Of a stretch of 47,075 nucleotides of DNA, positions 32,533 through 41,556 are shown in pieces. The stretch covers positions 1-47,075 of the forward strand of contig JACPKS010000040.1 of NCBI GenBank assembly GCA_016186905.1, written 5' to 3'. Made by a program: the position numbers and the translations under genes. The notes beneath the pieces were generated by a model, which ran no database searches, had not been told where the DNA came from, and worked only from the letters and a program-made list of their open reading frames with translations. Source of the DNA: Deltaproteobacteria bacterium (GTDB taxonomy: Bacteria > Bdellovibrionota > UBA1018 > UBA923). Every line of letters starts with the position of its first letter. The first letter of the stretch is position 1.

Positions 32533-33986
32533 GGGCGTCCGCCTTCCGCGTAGAGCTTCATCTGCGCGGCAAGTTGCAACACCTCGGCCTGCGCGCGGAT
32601 GCGCGAGAGCTGCGCCTGCGCGAAATCCTGTTCGAAAAGCAGCAGCTGGTACGTCGTCGTGCGTCCGCGGCTTAAACGCTCTTTCTCGTGGGCGAGCTTT
32701 TCTTTTTGGATCTGTTCGATCCCGCGCGTGAGCTTGAAGCGACGTTTTGCGTCGCCGAAACGAGCGGAAAGATCCTTCCACTCCCGCTGATCGTCAAAGA
32801 ACCTGCGCTGGAGATTGAGGTCAGCCGCATTGCGCTCTCGCGCGTAGCCCGCCCGCACATCGGAAGCCATTCCAAAATCAAGCGAAGTCGAAAAACGCAG
32901 CCCCGCCACCCACGTAGGCTTATCGGCCTTGAGCGCGTCCGTTAAGGCGCCAGACGACGCCGTGTCGCGGCCGTTATAGGCGTAGCCGCCGAAAAGATCG
33001 AACGTCGGACGGGCGCGCTCGGCACCCAGACTCGCGCTCAAATCGGCGGCGCGAAGCTGTTCCGCGGCGGCCTCGGTGTCTTCGCGAGGCTTTTCGCCCT
33101 TCAAAACCGCGGAAAGCGCTTCCACCTGCTCGGCTTCAGGCGCATCGAGCTCTTCCTCGACCGTTTCGGCGTCGAGTCCGCGCAGAGAATTAAAAGCGCG
33201 GCTCGCCGCCGCCAGCTCATCTTGCGCGCCTTGAAGTTCGAGCTTGCGCACTTCGAGCGCCGCCTCGGATTGCAAGAGGTCGGCTTTGTCTCCAAGCTGC
33301 GAGCGCACGCGCCGCTCGTTCCAATCCCTGAGCTTCACGCCGCGACCGAGCGCCTCTTTTTGCACCGTCACGGCCTGACGGGCGAAGAAGACGCGCCAGT
33401 ACGCGATCTCGGCTTCCGACCGCTTCACGCGCGCCTTGTAGGACTCGGCGTGATTCAAGGCCAGCGCGCTGGCTTCGATGAGCCCTTCCTGGGCGCGCGC
33501 TTCTCGTCCGAACGCATTTTTCCAAAGCGACTGGGTGAGTTCGATCATCGGTTTGGCGTCGTGAAATTTGCTCGTGGGCACGAAAACCGGGTTCACGCCC
33601 ACGATGTCGGTGTACATGAGATTGTAGGTAATCTTTCCGGCGAAGCCAAAGCGCGTCTGCTGGCTCAATCCAACGGTATACGTATTGTAGACGGTCTTGC
33701 TTCCCATGACCGACGGGCTGATCGTGGGTTTCGCGTCGCTCATGAGCTGGGCGCTCCCGAGAAACATCGGCGTCAACGGCAAGCTCCCCTCTCGCGCCCG
33801 GAGAGCGGCCCCCTCTTTGGCTTCAATGGAGGCCAGAACCGCCGCGTGCCCGAGGCGCACCTCTTGAAGATAACGGTCGAGCGGAAGCGTCATTGCCCCG
33901 TCCGCCGCCGCATGAGCCTGCACGGCATGGGCAAAGAGAGCAAAAGCGGCAAACTGCAACCGGTGTCGCATGATCGAAAGGGACAT
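32529..33986 (-). CDS. TolC-type outer-membrane efflux protein
   Basis: The 485-residue protein has a Sec signal (about residues 1-27, ending in AHA) and the two-repeat TolC layout of long coiled helices and short strands, for example RAREGSLPLTPMFLGSAQLM and LAHEKERLSRGRTTTYQLLLFEQDFAQAQ. It would form the trimeric outer-membrane channel for the RND permease. It is the first gene of the two-gene operon. The start is placed at the first ATG (33986), although AAAGG is only about three bases from it; an ATG five codons later is possible. Confidence 0.93.
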   Translation of the reverse strand: MSLSIMRHRLQFAAFALFAHAVQAHAAADGAMTLPLDRYLQEVRLGHAAVLASIEAKEGAALRAREGSLPLTPMFLGSAQLMSDAKPTISPSVMGSKTVYNTYTVGLSQQTRFGFAGKITYNLMYTDIVGVNPVFVPTSKFHDAKPMIELTQSLWKNAFGREARAQEGLIEASALALNHAESYKARVKRSEAEIAYWRVFFARQAVTVQKEALGRGVKLRDWNERRVRSQLGDKADLLQSEAALEVRKLELQGAQDELAAASRAFNSLRGLDAETVEEELDAPEAEQVEALSAVLKGEKPREDTEAAAEQLRAADLSASLGAERARPTFDLFGGYAYNGRDTASSGALTDALKADKPTWVAGLRFSTSLDFGMASDVRAGYARERNAADLNLQRRFFDDQREWKDLSARFGDAKRRFKLTRGIEQIQKEKLAHEKERLSRGRTTTYQLLLFEQDFAQAQLSRIRAQAEVLQLAAQMKLYAEGGRP

Positions 33987-34060
33987 ATACCTTTTGAATT
34001 AAATTCCGCGCTTCATTTTGTCACTCCTAGTTTGCCGCCCGCGTGAAAATAACGTAATTT

Positions 34061-35416
34061 ATGTGCACAATGAGCGATGAACGTCTTTCCACTCAGCCGT
34101 ACAAGGGCACGCGCGATTTCTATCCGCGGGACATGCGACAGCGCGAGTTCGTGTTCGACCGTATTCGCAACGTGCTCAAAAGTTTCGGTTACGTCGAGTA
34201 CGGCGGTCCGATGCTCGAACCCCTCGCGCTCTATGCCGCGAAGACGAGCGAGGAAATCGTAAAAGAACAACTTTACTCGCTGACCGATCGCGGAAACCGC
34301 GAGCTCGCGATCCGTCCCGAGATGACGCCCACGCTTGCGAGGATGGTGGCCGCCAGACAAAACGAGCTTCCCCGCCCCATCCGGTGGTTTTCGATCCCAA
34401 ATCTGTGGCGTTACGAGCGCCCCCAGCGCGGGCGCTTGCGCGAGCACTGGCAAGTCAACGTGGATGTTTTTGGGGGCGAGCCACTGGCCGAGGATCTCGA
34501 GATCTGCCAGGTCATCGTTGCGATTATGGAGGCATTCGAGCCGGTCGACTCCTCGCAGACCACGACGCCGCCGAAGCGCTACGAAGTTCGGCTCAATCAT
34601 CGGGGCCTATTGAACTCCGTTTTCCAAACGAAATTAAAACTCTCTCCCGGGAAAATTCCGGCGATCGGCCGGCTGCTCGATGCCGCGCCTAAAATGGGGA
34701 TGGACGCGTTCGCGGAAAGTCTCGTCACAGAAGGCCTCGACGACGCGCAAATCGGTTTCTTGAAGGACCTCTTTGAAAAAGACGCCACGGATCGGCTTAA
34801 ACGTGAATTCTCTGGCGAACCCTTCTGGAACGACTTCTCAAACCTTCTAGTTAAGCTCGACGCCTTGAATATCGGCTCGCACTTCCGCTTCGACCCGTCG
34901 ATCATGCGCGGATTTCTCTACTACACCGGCACGGTGCTCGAGGTGTACGACCTACATCCCGATAACAGCCGAGCGCTCTTCGGCGGCGGCCACTACGACA
35001 ACCTCGTGGGACTGTTCGGCGGAAAACCATTGCCCGGCGTCGGGTTCGGGATGGGCGACGTCACGTTCATGAATTATCTCGAAACGCACGGTCTTCTTCC
35101 GCGCGTGGAAGCGCCTGAAGGAATATTCATCGCGCATCTCGAAGAGTCCCTGCTCATCGAGGCCCAGAAACTCGCGGCCGAGCTGCGTCGCGAGGCCGGC
35201 GCGGCAGGCGTGACGATTCCCATCATGACGGCGCTTGAGACCGGCAAGATCAAAAAACACTTCACCGCGGCCGAGAAACTCGGCGCGCGCGCGATCGTCT
35301 TCGTCGGCGGAAACGAAGTCGCCACCGGAACATTCCCCATCAAGCACCTCGCCAAAGGCGTGGAACTTCGCGGGGACAAGTCTAAACTCTTAACCCATTA
35401 CTTGAGCTGGAATTAG
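34061..35416 (+). CDS. hisS: Histidyl-tRNA synthetase
   Basis: This 451-residue class II synthetase starts with PYKGTRDFYPRD. Motif 2 is visible in WRYERPQRGRLREHWQVNVDVFG, the histidine-A-type region in FDPSIMRGFLYYTGTVLEVYD, and motif 3 in LPGVGFGMGDVTF. The anticodon-binding domain forms the last 90 residues. It charges tRNA-His in the cytoplasm. It stands alone, with no translation genes next to it. Two ATG codons three apart could be the start (34061 or 34070); neither has a clear ribosome site. The class II catalytic core and the C-terminal domain both look intact. Confidence 0.96.
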   Translation: MCTMSDERLSTQPYKGTRDFYPRDMRQREFVFDRIRNVLKSFGYVEYGGPMLEPLALYAAKTSEEIVKEQLYSLTDRGNRELAIRPEMTPTLARMVAARQNELPRPIRWFSIPNLWRYERPQRGRLREHWQVNVDVFGGEPLAEDLEICQVIVAIMEAFEPVDSSQTTTPPKRYEVRLNHRGLLNSVFQTKLKLSPGKIPAIGRLLDAAPKMGMDAFAESLVTEGLDDAQIGFLKDLFEKDATDRLKREFSGEPFWNDFSNLLVKLDALNIGSHFRFDPSIMRGFLYYTGTVLEVYDLHPDNSRALFGGGHYDNLVGLFGGKPLPGVGFGMGDVTFMNYLETHGLLPRVEAPEGIFIAHLEESLLIEAQKLAAELRREAGAAGVTIPIMTALETGKIKKHFTAAEKLGARAIVFVGGNEVATGTFPIKHLAKGVELRGDKSKLLTHYLSWN

Positions 35417-35422
35417 CGGCGG

Positions 35423-36556
35423 TTACTGGAGGCGAAGCTCGCCAGCGAAAACCGCTTCGAGGCCGACATCGTTCGCGTCGTAGGAGCCGAACTCGATTCC
35501 GGCCTCGCGCGACTCAAGAGCGGCGACCGGCTTCCACTTGCCGGCGGGCCACACACCCTCGCGCTTGTAAAGCTTCACCCATAAGTCTCCCGTCAAGGTT
35601 TCGTAATCACGATAGACCCGCCCTTGCGGGGTCATGAAGGGCAGGAGCATGAACTTTTCCTTCGGGGCATACGCCGAAATCTCGATCTTGTAGCCTTCGA
35701 GATTCACGGCCGTGACTTCCCAGACGCCGAACCGCACGTTGACCTTGAAGCGGTCGGCGTCGTTCGGACGGAACGAGTACTCTTTTCCGCCGTACTTCAA
35801 GCCAACGGTCATTCCTTCGTACACGGCGACCTGGCCGAAGAGCCTGGGCTTTCCTCCGCCTGCGACGAGCGCGGTGCCCGGAGAGTTCTTGAACCGGTTC
35901 GACACGATCCAGGCCCACCACTTCGGAAACGCCCTTCCCCAGTTGCGGTCCTGGTACGCGGGGGCATCGCGAAGCTCGATGCGCTCGCCGTTTTCGTCGA
36001 TCCACCCGCTCATGCGCGCGCTGGCCTGCGCCGGATACCAGAAAATATCGAGCAGACCCGGCACGCTCATCCCCCATCCCATGGCGTTAAACGACCACTC
36101 CGTCTCGAGCGAGAGGTCCCATGCGGCTATTGCGCCGCTCGAATCGGCAAGCCGGCCCACGATGCGGCCGGCGGTCGCGAGATTTTCGCCGATGCGGACG
36201 TCGGGTTCATCGTAGGAAGCGTGGAAATCGGCGGCAGGGCGGCTCTCCTCGACGATGCGCCGGCTGCCGAAGTCGCCGAAGCTCAGATGAGCCCTCGAGG
36301 CGGGGTTCCGTCCGGTGAGATCCCACGGATTCACGACACCGTAGACGAAAAAAAACGCGCGCTCCGTTTCGGGCTGCACGACCTTGTAATACCACCACTC
36401 GTACCACGGGCGCCGGTCGGTCTTGCCGTTCTTCGCGAGCGCGTTGGCGCGGTTCCACTGAAAAGAATTGTACGGGTCGCCGCCAGCCGCGGCGGCCGTG
36501 ACGGAAAAAACGAGCGTGAGCGCGGCCAAAAGCCGCAAGCCTGAATTGATGGACAT
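35423..36556 (-). CDS. Secreted tocopherol cyclase/CrtC-like beta-barrel protein
   Basis: The start is the ATG at 36556 after AGGAGGAG, giving 377 residues with a Sec signal (residues 1-24). The first conserved block, RRPWYEWWYYKVVQPETERA followed by FFFVYGVVNPWD, is the pattern of the tocopherol cyclase/CrtC/AttH-like lipocalin-fold group. Further blocks are YPAQASARMSGWI, YQDRNWGRAFPKWWAWI and VNLEGYKIEISAYAP. Known relatives hydrate or cyclise isoprenoid double bonds; the substrate here is unknown. It is the last of three minus-strand genes with the Cys-rich regulator and a Tat-exported FAD protein. A second, divergent relative lies at 41967. Confidence 0.8.
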   Translation of the reverse strand: MSINSGLRLLAALTLVFSVTAAAAGGDPYNSFQWNRANALAKNGKTDRRPWYEWWYYKVVQPETERAFFFVYGVVNPWDLTGRNPASRAHLSFGDFGSRRIVEESRPAADFHASYDEPDVRIGENLATAGRIVGRLADSSGAIAAWDLSLETEWSFNAMGWGMSVPGLLDIFWYPAQASARMSGWIDENGERIELRDAPAYQDRNWGRAFPKWWAWIVSNRFKNSPGTALVAGGGKPRLFGQVAVYEGMTVGLKYGGKEYSFRPNDADRFKVNVRFGVWEVTAVNLEGYKIEISAYAPKEKFMLLPFMTPQGRVYRDYETLTGDLWVKLYKREGVWPAGKWKPVAALESREAGIEFGSYDANDVGLEAVFAGELRLQ

Positions 36557-36600
36557 GCGTGCTCCTCCTCTCATCCTTTGGGCTCTCACCGGCCTGCACC

Positions 36601-37182
36601 TCACCGTTTCGGAAACAAGTTCTTGCGGCTGCCGCATTTTCGGTAGATGCGGTTGACGTGCGTCTTAAGCGTGGGACGCGAGATGAACAGCAGCTTGCAG
36701 ATCTCCTGGTTGGCGTGTCCACGCAGCATCAGCTTCGCGATCTCGTACTCGCGTTCGGTCAGCTTGAACTCGCCGAGTGTGGGCAACTTCTCCGAAAGAA
36801 CTCCTTTTACGCGATGCATCACGGTCGTAAGACGGTCGTCACCCCTGAAAAAAACGATGTCGTAATAGGCGTTGCGGATTTCGCGCGCCGGCAGAAGAAG
36901 TGCGCTTTTCTCCGCGACACTCGTCTTCATCAGGGCCGCAAAGTATTCCATGCAGCCCCCCTTGCAGACTTCGCCCTCCCTATGGTTGCAGACGCCGATG
37001 CACGCTTTGTTCTGGTGAACCACGCGTCCCGACAGATCTTTCTCGCAGATCACGATGCGCTCGCTGTCTTCGTTTCGCTCGTCGCGTTTCTCGGGCGTCG
37101 AGGGAATGGCGGCGGTCTGTCTCGCTCCGCTGGCGCTCCACAGACCGTCCTGGCTCGTTTTTTTCTTCATTGAGTCAGACAC
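36601..37182 (-). CDS. LuxR-family regulator with Cys-rich PAS-like sensor
   Basis: The 193-residue protein has a hydrophilic N-terminal tail and a PAS-like segment (ICEKDLSGRVVHQNKACIGVC). Five cysteines are spaced C46-x14-C61-x3-C65-x7-C73-x3-C77. A C-terminal LuxR helix-turn-helix (LTEREYEIAKLMLRG, then ISRPTLKTHVNRIYRK) follows. The cysteines could hold an iron-sulfur cluster or zinc, or form redox disulfides. It begins with GTG directly after the TGA of the FAD gene (an ATG four codons in is possible) and is followed after 44 bp by the CrtC-like gene, so it may control this run according to redox state. A truncated paralogue lies at 7177. Confidence 0.85.
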   Translation of the reverse strand: MSDSMKKKTSQDGLWSASGARQTAAIPSTPEKRDERNEDSERIVICEKDLSGRVVHQNKACIGVCNHREGEVCKGGCMEYFAALMKTSVAEKSALLLPAREIRNAYYDIVFFRGDDRLTTVMHRVKGVLSEKLPTLGEFKLTEREYEIAKLMLRGHANQEICKLLFISRPTLKTHVNRIYRKCGSRKNLFPKR

Positions 37183-38859
37183 TCAAACCACCGCGTTTCG
37201 CGCCTGCCCTGCCGCTTGTAACGCCACGGCCAGAGCGGTTTCCACGCAAGGGTTGGCCCAGTTGTCTTGCTGGGCCAAGAAAATACGGCCGGCAACCGTC
37301 CGCGCGGCGAGCTCGAGCGTACCGTCGGCCAGCAGGCCTTGGGCCGCGACCGGCATCGCGTGCGCCATACGCAAGATGCGCAGGCCGGCGACTCGTTTGG
37401 GATCCGCATCGAAAGAACGCAGAAGTTTAGGAATTGCCTTTTCAAACCGGGCTCTCGCGATCTGGTACGCATCCGGCTTCGAAAGTTCGAACCGCCCTCC
37501 TTTGTACGGAAAGGGCTTGTACAAAGTCAGCACTGACTTCGACGACCCATGCCCGGCGGCCCAGTTCGCGAAAACGACGCTCGTGTACGCACGCTCAGAC
37601 GCCATTTTGACCGTCTCGTCCGGGCTTTGCGGCACGCGCCCCCGCAAATGGAACATGCCGAAGGATGACGACGGGATTTCTCCGTCGAGCAAAACATTGG
37701 CCACGAGAAAAGCCCGGTACTCGAGTCTTGAGATGGCTTCTTGCTGCTCCGATGGCATGCCCGAGATCAATACTTTTGCGATGAATTTGGGCGATGTCAC
37801 GATGCAGGCTTTGGCATGAATCGATTTCAAGCTGCCATCCGGCGCTTTGTACGTCACTCGAACGCCGCCCCCGCTCGATTGCGGTTCGATGTCGATGACG
37901 AAACTGCCGGGCCTTAAGTTCTGTTTCGGCTGCGCTGACTCGAGCCCGCGGTACAGGGCCTCGGCGATCGTGGCGTTTCCGCCCGGAAACGCCACGATAC
38001 CGTTTAAATCGGCGGTGATGAAGTTGAGCGCCTGAGCGGCTGACACTTCGTCGTAAGCTCCGCCCATCGCATCCCAGCAGTACTCGTGAAACAGCTCTTC
38101 GAGGTGCGGGTGAATCGGGCCCAGGTCGCGTCTCACCCACTCGGCGAAACTCATGCGGTCGAGCTCGCGCAGGCGAGCCGCGTCCGCCGCCGTTTTCGCG
38201 GGAATCGCGGGATACTCGTTTTCGTAAATCGCAAGCAGCCGGTCGCGCACCCGCGTGAATTCGCGCGCGCGCGCCGGATCGGTCGCGCCCTGCCACAGCG
38301 GACGAAACATTTTTCCCCGCACGAGTGTCGCCTCTTCGTCGGGCGGGAATTCCGAGCGCGAACGGCCGAGAAGCCCCAGCTCTTCAAGCATTGTAGCCGT
38401 GGCCGAGCCTTTTTCAGGCCGCGAGATATAAGCGGACCCCAAAGCGTATTCAAGATCGCCCCAGCGCTCGGCCTTGGCGTTTCCGCCGAACTGCGAACTT
38501 TGCTCAAGAAGCACCGGGTTCAGGTCTCGGAGCGCGTACGCCGCGACCAGCCCCGAAACGCCGCCGCCCACGATGACGACTGAAGCGGATTCGGTTACAG
38601 GCGGAATGCCGCCCATGCTCGCGAGATATCTTTTCTTGTCCCAAAGAATGCCGTGACCCGGTGACGGACGGTCGCCAATGAAGCCCGCGCTGTCGTTCGG
38701 ATGAGCAACACGGCTGAACGGCGAAGGGTCGCTCCCCGCGGGTGTCGCGCCGGCAATCGAGCGCTTCGGGCGCATGCACGGATAAAAAGCGCCGGGAAGC
38801 GCCATGCCCGCCGCCACGACGAACGCGGATTTCAAGAATTTTCGACGCGAGATTTCCAT
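37183..38859 (-). CDS. Tat-exported FAD-dependent oxidoreductase, amine oxidase/phytoene desaturase-like
   Basis: The 558-residue protein starts with a twin-arginine signal (SRRKFLKSAFVVAAGMALPG), so it would be folded with FAD before export to the periplasm. The FAD-binding dinucleotide motif VVIVGGGVSGLVAAYAL lies at about residues 92-108. The NAD(P)-independent amine-oxidase-type C-terminal block (AGRIFLAQQDNWANPCVETALAVALQAAG) closes the fold. A Cys at residue 28 of the signal region is notable. Substrate unknown; isoprenoids or amines are typical. It is the first gene of the run with the regulator and CrtC-like gene, and is divergent from its paralogue at 39004. Confidence 0.88.
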   Translation of the reverse strand: MEISRRKFLKSAFVVAAGMALPGAFYPCMRPKRSIAGATPAGSDPSPFSRVAHPNDSAGFIGDRPSPGHGILWDKKRYLASMGGIPPVTESASVVIVGGGVSGLVAAYALRDLNPVLLEQSSQFGGNAKAERWGDLEYALGSAYISRPEKGSATATMLEELGLLGRSRSEFPPDEEATLVRGKMFRPLWQGATDPARAREFTRVRDRLLAIYENEYPAIPAKTAADAARLRELDRMSFAEWVRRDLGPIHPHLEELFHEYCWDAMGGAYDEVSAAQALNFITADLNGIVAFPGGNATIAEALYRGLESAQPKQNLRPGSFVIDIEPQSSGGGVRVTYKAPDGSLKSIHAKACIVTSPKFIAKVLISGMPSEQQEAISRLEYRAFLVANVLLDGEIPSSSFGMFHLRGRVPQSPDETVKMASERAYTSVVFANWAAGHGSSKSVLTLYKPFPYKGGRFELSKPDAYQIARARFEKAIPKLLRSFDADPKRVAGLRILRMAHAMPVAAQGLLADGTLELAARTVAGRIFLAQQDNWANPCVETALAVALQAAGQARNAVV

Positions 38860-39003
38860 GGGCTCCGTTACCGTGATACAAAAACGCTATCCGCTTGATT
38901 ATTGATTCGCAAGCCCATCGCGAATGAATTTTTCTAAAATGGTATCGCACGCGAGGCCGTCATCGGGCATGCTCAAGATACACCAAATCGCACGGAGGGG
39001 GAC

Positions 39004-40737
39004 ATGCGCATATCTCAAAGACTCGAATTGCCACTTTATGGTTTGATTACTCTCATCTTGTTCGTCGGCGCCTGCGGCTCACCAGCGGCGTGGGGGGCAC
39101 CCGCGCGTGCCGCTGGTTTTCCGGTTAAGATCCGCGGCTCCGGCGAAACCTCGTTCACGCCGGTCATCCCCAAAGGAAGCACGGTCACCGACCCCGTCCG
39201 CTACGACGCCATCGTCGTCGGCGGAGGCCTGGCGGGAATGACATCGGCCCTTTACCTCACTGACCGCGGAAAGAAGGTGCTGATCCTCGAAAAAGAAGAA
39301 GCGCTGGGCGGCCTGGCCTTCGGCGGAAACCTCCCCGACGGCGTGCCCTTCAATCGCGGTGGCTCGTATTGGGCCGCGCCTTACGAGGAAGAAGAGAAGA
39401 TCCTCGAACACATCGGGCTTGGAAATTTCAGTGAACTTTACACGATCCACGAGCCCATCGACAGTTACCTGTGGAACGGAAAATTCTACCCCGGCATCTG
39501 GGAGGAAGAAACGGTCGAGAAACTGCCCGCGAGCTTCGCGCTGTTCAAGCATGAGCTCAAGCTCGCCGACAAGGCAGGCCTCATACCGAACCAGCCGTTC
39601 GAGGAGCAAAACCTCGAATTAGACGCGATGAACGCCGCTGAATGGATCCGCAAGATGCCGTCGATCGCGGCCGCGCGCGACGACGATGAGTCGCGAAAGA
39701 TCCATGAGCGTTTCCGCAAAGACCCGTCGATAAAACCAGCCGATCCCATGGGAGACGTCATTGGCCTCATGGATCTTTTCTGCAGATCAGCGCTCGGCAC
39801 GACAACCGAACGGGTCTCGGCCACGGCCTTCGCGAATTTCTACATCTCCGAGATCGAACCTCGCTATTCGGGCCCCAAGGGCACCGGGCAGGCTACGAAG
39901 CTGCTTGAAAACATCCTGGCTGAGCGCAAACACCTGGCGAAGGTTCGTCTCAAGGCGACCGTGACGAAGATCCGGCAGACGAAACAAGGCGTGAAAGTGG
40001 AATACGTTTTTGGGGGAAGGCGCCATGAAGCCTCCGGGGACTACGCGGTCTTCGCGGCTCAGCTCAAGTTCGCGCCTCGGATCATAGACGAGCTTTCGAA
40101 AAATGACCCTGATCGCGTCAAAGCGATCGAAGAAACCGACTACGCGCACTACTCGGTCCACGTCGCTTTCGTGAAAGGCCATCCGTTTCGCGCGACCTAC
40201 GACACGTGGACACGTGCCGCCGACTATTCGCCGCAAGACTTCACCGACGTGATTTTGGGCCGATGGATGGACCCCGCCATCCGCGGCTACGAGGGGATGC
40301 GCGATTTCGCGAAATCACCCGCCGACGACCGCGGCATCCTGTTGATCTACCATCCCTTCCATCTCGCGTCGGAGCTCAAGCGGTCGAAGGCCATGACGAA
40401 GGAGCATGCGGTTCTCGTCGCGCGGCAGGCGGTCGGTCGCATGCTCGAGATTTACTCTCCGTTTCTCAAGAAAACCTGGGGGACGAAGATCGACGTGACC
40501 TCGGTCGAGACGAATACGTGGCCTTATTCGATCCACATCGCCAAGCCCGGCCACTTCACGCGCCTGGCGCGCCTGTTGCGCAAACCCTTCGGCCGCGTGT
40601 TTTTCGCGAACAACAATGTCGGCACGCCGTCATTTGAAGAGGCTCTGTTTCGCGGGCATTGCGCGGCCAACAATGTTCTTAAACGCACCGTGGACGGATT
40701 TGCGAACGAGGCATGGTCGCGCTGCCCTCTGGAATAG
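39004..40737 (+). CDS. FAD-dependent oxidoreductase lipoprotein, paralogue of the divergent FAD gene
   Basis: The 577-residue protein begins with a lipoprotein-type signal (LILFVGACGS, Cys24) and has GGAGGGG before its ATG. The FAD motif is YDAIVVGGGLAGMTSALYL (about residues 69-87), followed by LILEKEEALGGLAFGG. The closing motif is VFFANNNVGTPSFEEALFRG. It resembles the Tat-exported protein on the other side of the 144-bp divergent promoter region, but uses the Sec/lipoprotein route. Two similar flavoproteins, one Tat-exported and one lipid-anchored, suggest successive oxidations of one envelope substrate. Confidence 0.88.
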   Translation: MRISQRLELPLYGLITLILFVGACGSPAAWGAPARAAGFPVKIRGSGETSFTPVIPKGSTVTDPVRYDAIVVGGGLAGMTSALYLTDRGKKVLILEKEEALGGLAFGGNLPDGVPFNRGGSYWAAPYEEEEKILEHIGLGNFSELYTIHEPIDSYLWNGKFYPGIWEEETVEKLPASFALFKHELKLADKAGLIPNQPFEEQNLELDAMNAAEWIRKMPSIAAARDDDESRKIHERFRKDPSIKPADPMGDVIGLMDLFCRSALGTTTERVSATAFANFYISEIEPRYSGPKGTGQATKLLENILAERKHLAKVRLKATVTKIRQTKQGVKVEYVFGGRRHEASGDYAVFAAQLKFAPRIIDELSKNDPDRVKAIEETDYAHYSVHVAFVKGHPFRATYDTWTRAADYSPQDFTDVILGRWMDPAIRGYEGMRDFAKSPADDRGILLIYHPFHLASELKRSKAMTKEHAVLVARQAVGRMLEIYSPFLKKTWGTKIDVTSVETNTWPYSIHIAKPGHFTRLARLLRKPFGRVFFANNNVGTPSFEEALFRGHCAANNVLKRTVDGFANEAWSRCPLE

Positions 40738-40795
40738 CCTGCTCGCGTCTTTTCGCTTCGCAGGCCGTCCTGGCTCGCGCGATACGGCGTCAGGC

Positions 40796-41476
40796 TCAAA
40801 CGCGCGAGACCGATCCGAGCCGCGCGAGGTCGAGGCCGATTCCCCTCAGCAGAAACCGCAGCGTCTCGCGCGCAATCCGCGCCTTGGGCAGCTTGAGCTG
40901 CCCGCGAAGCCACGCCTCGTAGGTTTTCTCTATGGCGCCCACGATGCACGTGGCCGCGATTCGCGTATCGAGCGCGGGAATAAGCCCGTATTCCGCCGCC
41001 AGCTGCAGGTTTTTTTCCGAAGCTCTGAGGATTTGGCCGTAGAATTCCTGCATCTTCCTTTGGATCGTGCGGCCGGCCGTGGCCCGCATGCGCAGAAAAA
41101 GCTCGGCCAACTCGCGGTGCTTCATCAGAATGTCGAGGATTCGCTCGGCCTCGGCCTCGAAAAGCTCCTCGATTGAAGCCGAGCCCGCCACGCGCTCGCC
41201 CACCCAGCGAAGCGTCTGGCGGATCTCGCCGAAAAATTTCTCGAGCAGCGCGAGCAGGAGTTCGTCCTTGTCTTTAAAATAAAGGTAGAAGGTGCCTTTG
41301 CCCGTGCGGGCTTCGGCCACGATGTCCTCGATGCGCGAGGCGTGGAACCCCATTCTCACGAAGACGCGCAAGGCGGCGTCCATCAGCTGCAAGCGGCGCT
41401 CCGCTTCACTTAAGCGCCGCGGGCGCCCGCGCTTTCTCACGGAGACTTCGGCGGCGGACGGCGATTTTACTTCCAT
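40796..41476 (-). CDS. TetR-family transcriptional regulator
   Basis: This 226-residue protein has the TetR helix-turn-helix at about 22-75 (DAALRVFVRMGFHASRIEDI, then GTFYLYFKDKDELLLALLEKF), after a basic N-terminal tail (KRGRPRR). The C-terminal ligand-binding domain is all-helical. It is divergent from the operon starting at 41557, and a perfect inverted repeat in the gap is a likely operator. TetR proteins with GMC-oxidoreductase and lipid-modifying targets often sense fatty acids or steroids; the ligand here is unknown. Confidence 0.92.
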   Translation of the reverse strand: MEVKSPSAAEVSVRKRGRPRRLSEAERRLQLMDAALRVFVRMGFHASRIEDIVAEARTGKGTFYLYFKDKDELLLALLEKFFGEIRQTLRWVGERVAGSASIEELFEAEAERILDILMKHRELAELFLRMRATAGRTIQRKMQEFYGQILRASEKNLQLAAEYGLIPALDTRIAATCIVGAIEKTYEAWLRGQLKLPKARIARETLRFLLRGIGLDLARLGSVSRV

Positions 41477-41518
41477 GGATTCATTCCCATGCCACGAACT
41501 TATCCCAACGCCTTCCTA

Positions 41519-41547
41519 TTGACAATACTGACCAGTCAGTATCATTA
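41519..41547 (+). promoter_or_regulatory. Promoter with embedded TetR-type operator
   Basis: TTGACA (41519-41524) and TCATTA (41542-41547) are 17 bp apart. The spacer is filled by an inverted repeat with 8-bp arms, ATACTGAC CA GTCAGTAT (41525-41542). A TetR dimer on this site would block RNA polymerase. The predicted transcript start is only a few bases before the ATG at 41557, and no ribosome site is present, so the mRNA may be nearly leaderless. Confidence 0.7.
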
Positions 41548-41556
41548 TTAAGCAAA

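Noticed and set aside
32533..32781. Longer start for the RND permease (83 extra codons)
   Set aside because: The extra part is Arg-rich and overlaps the TolC-like gene; the ATG at 32532 gives ATGA coupling and a normal first helix.
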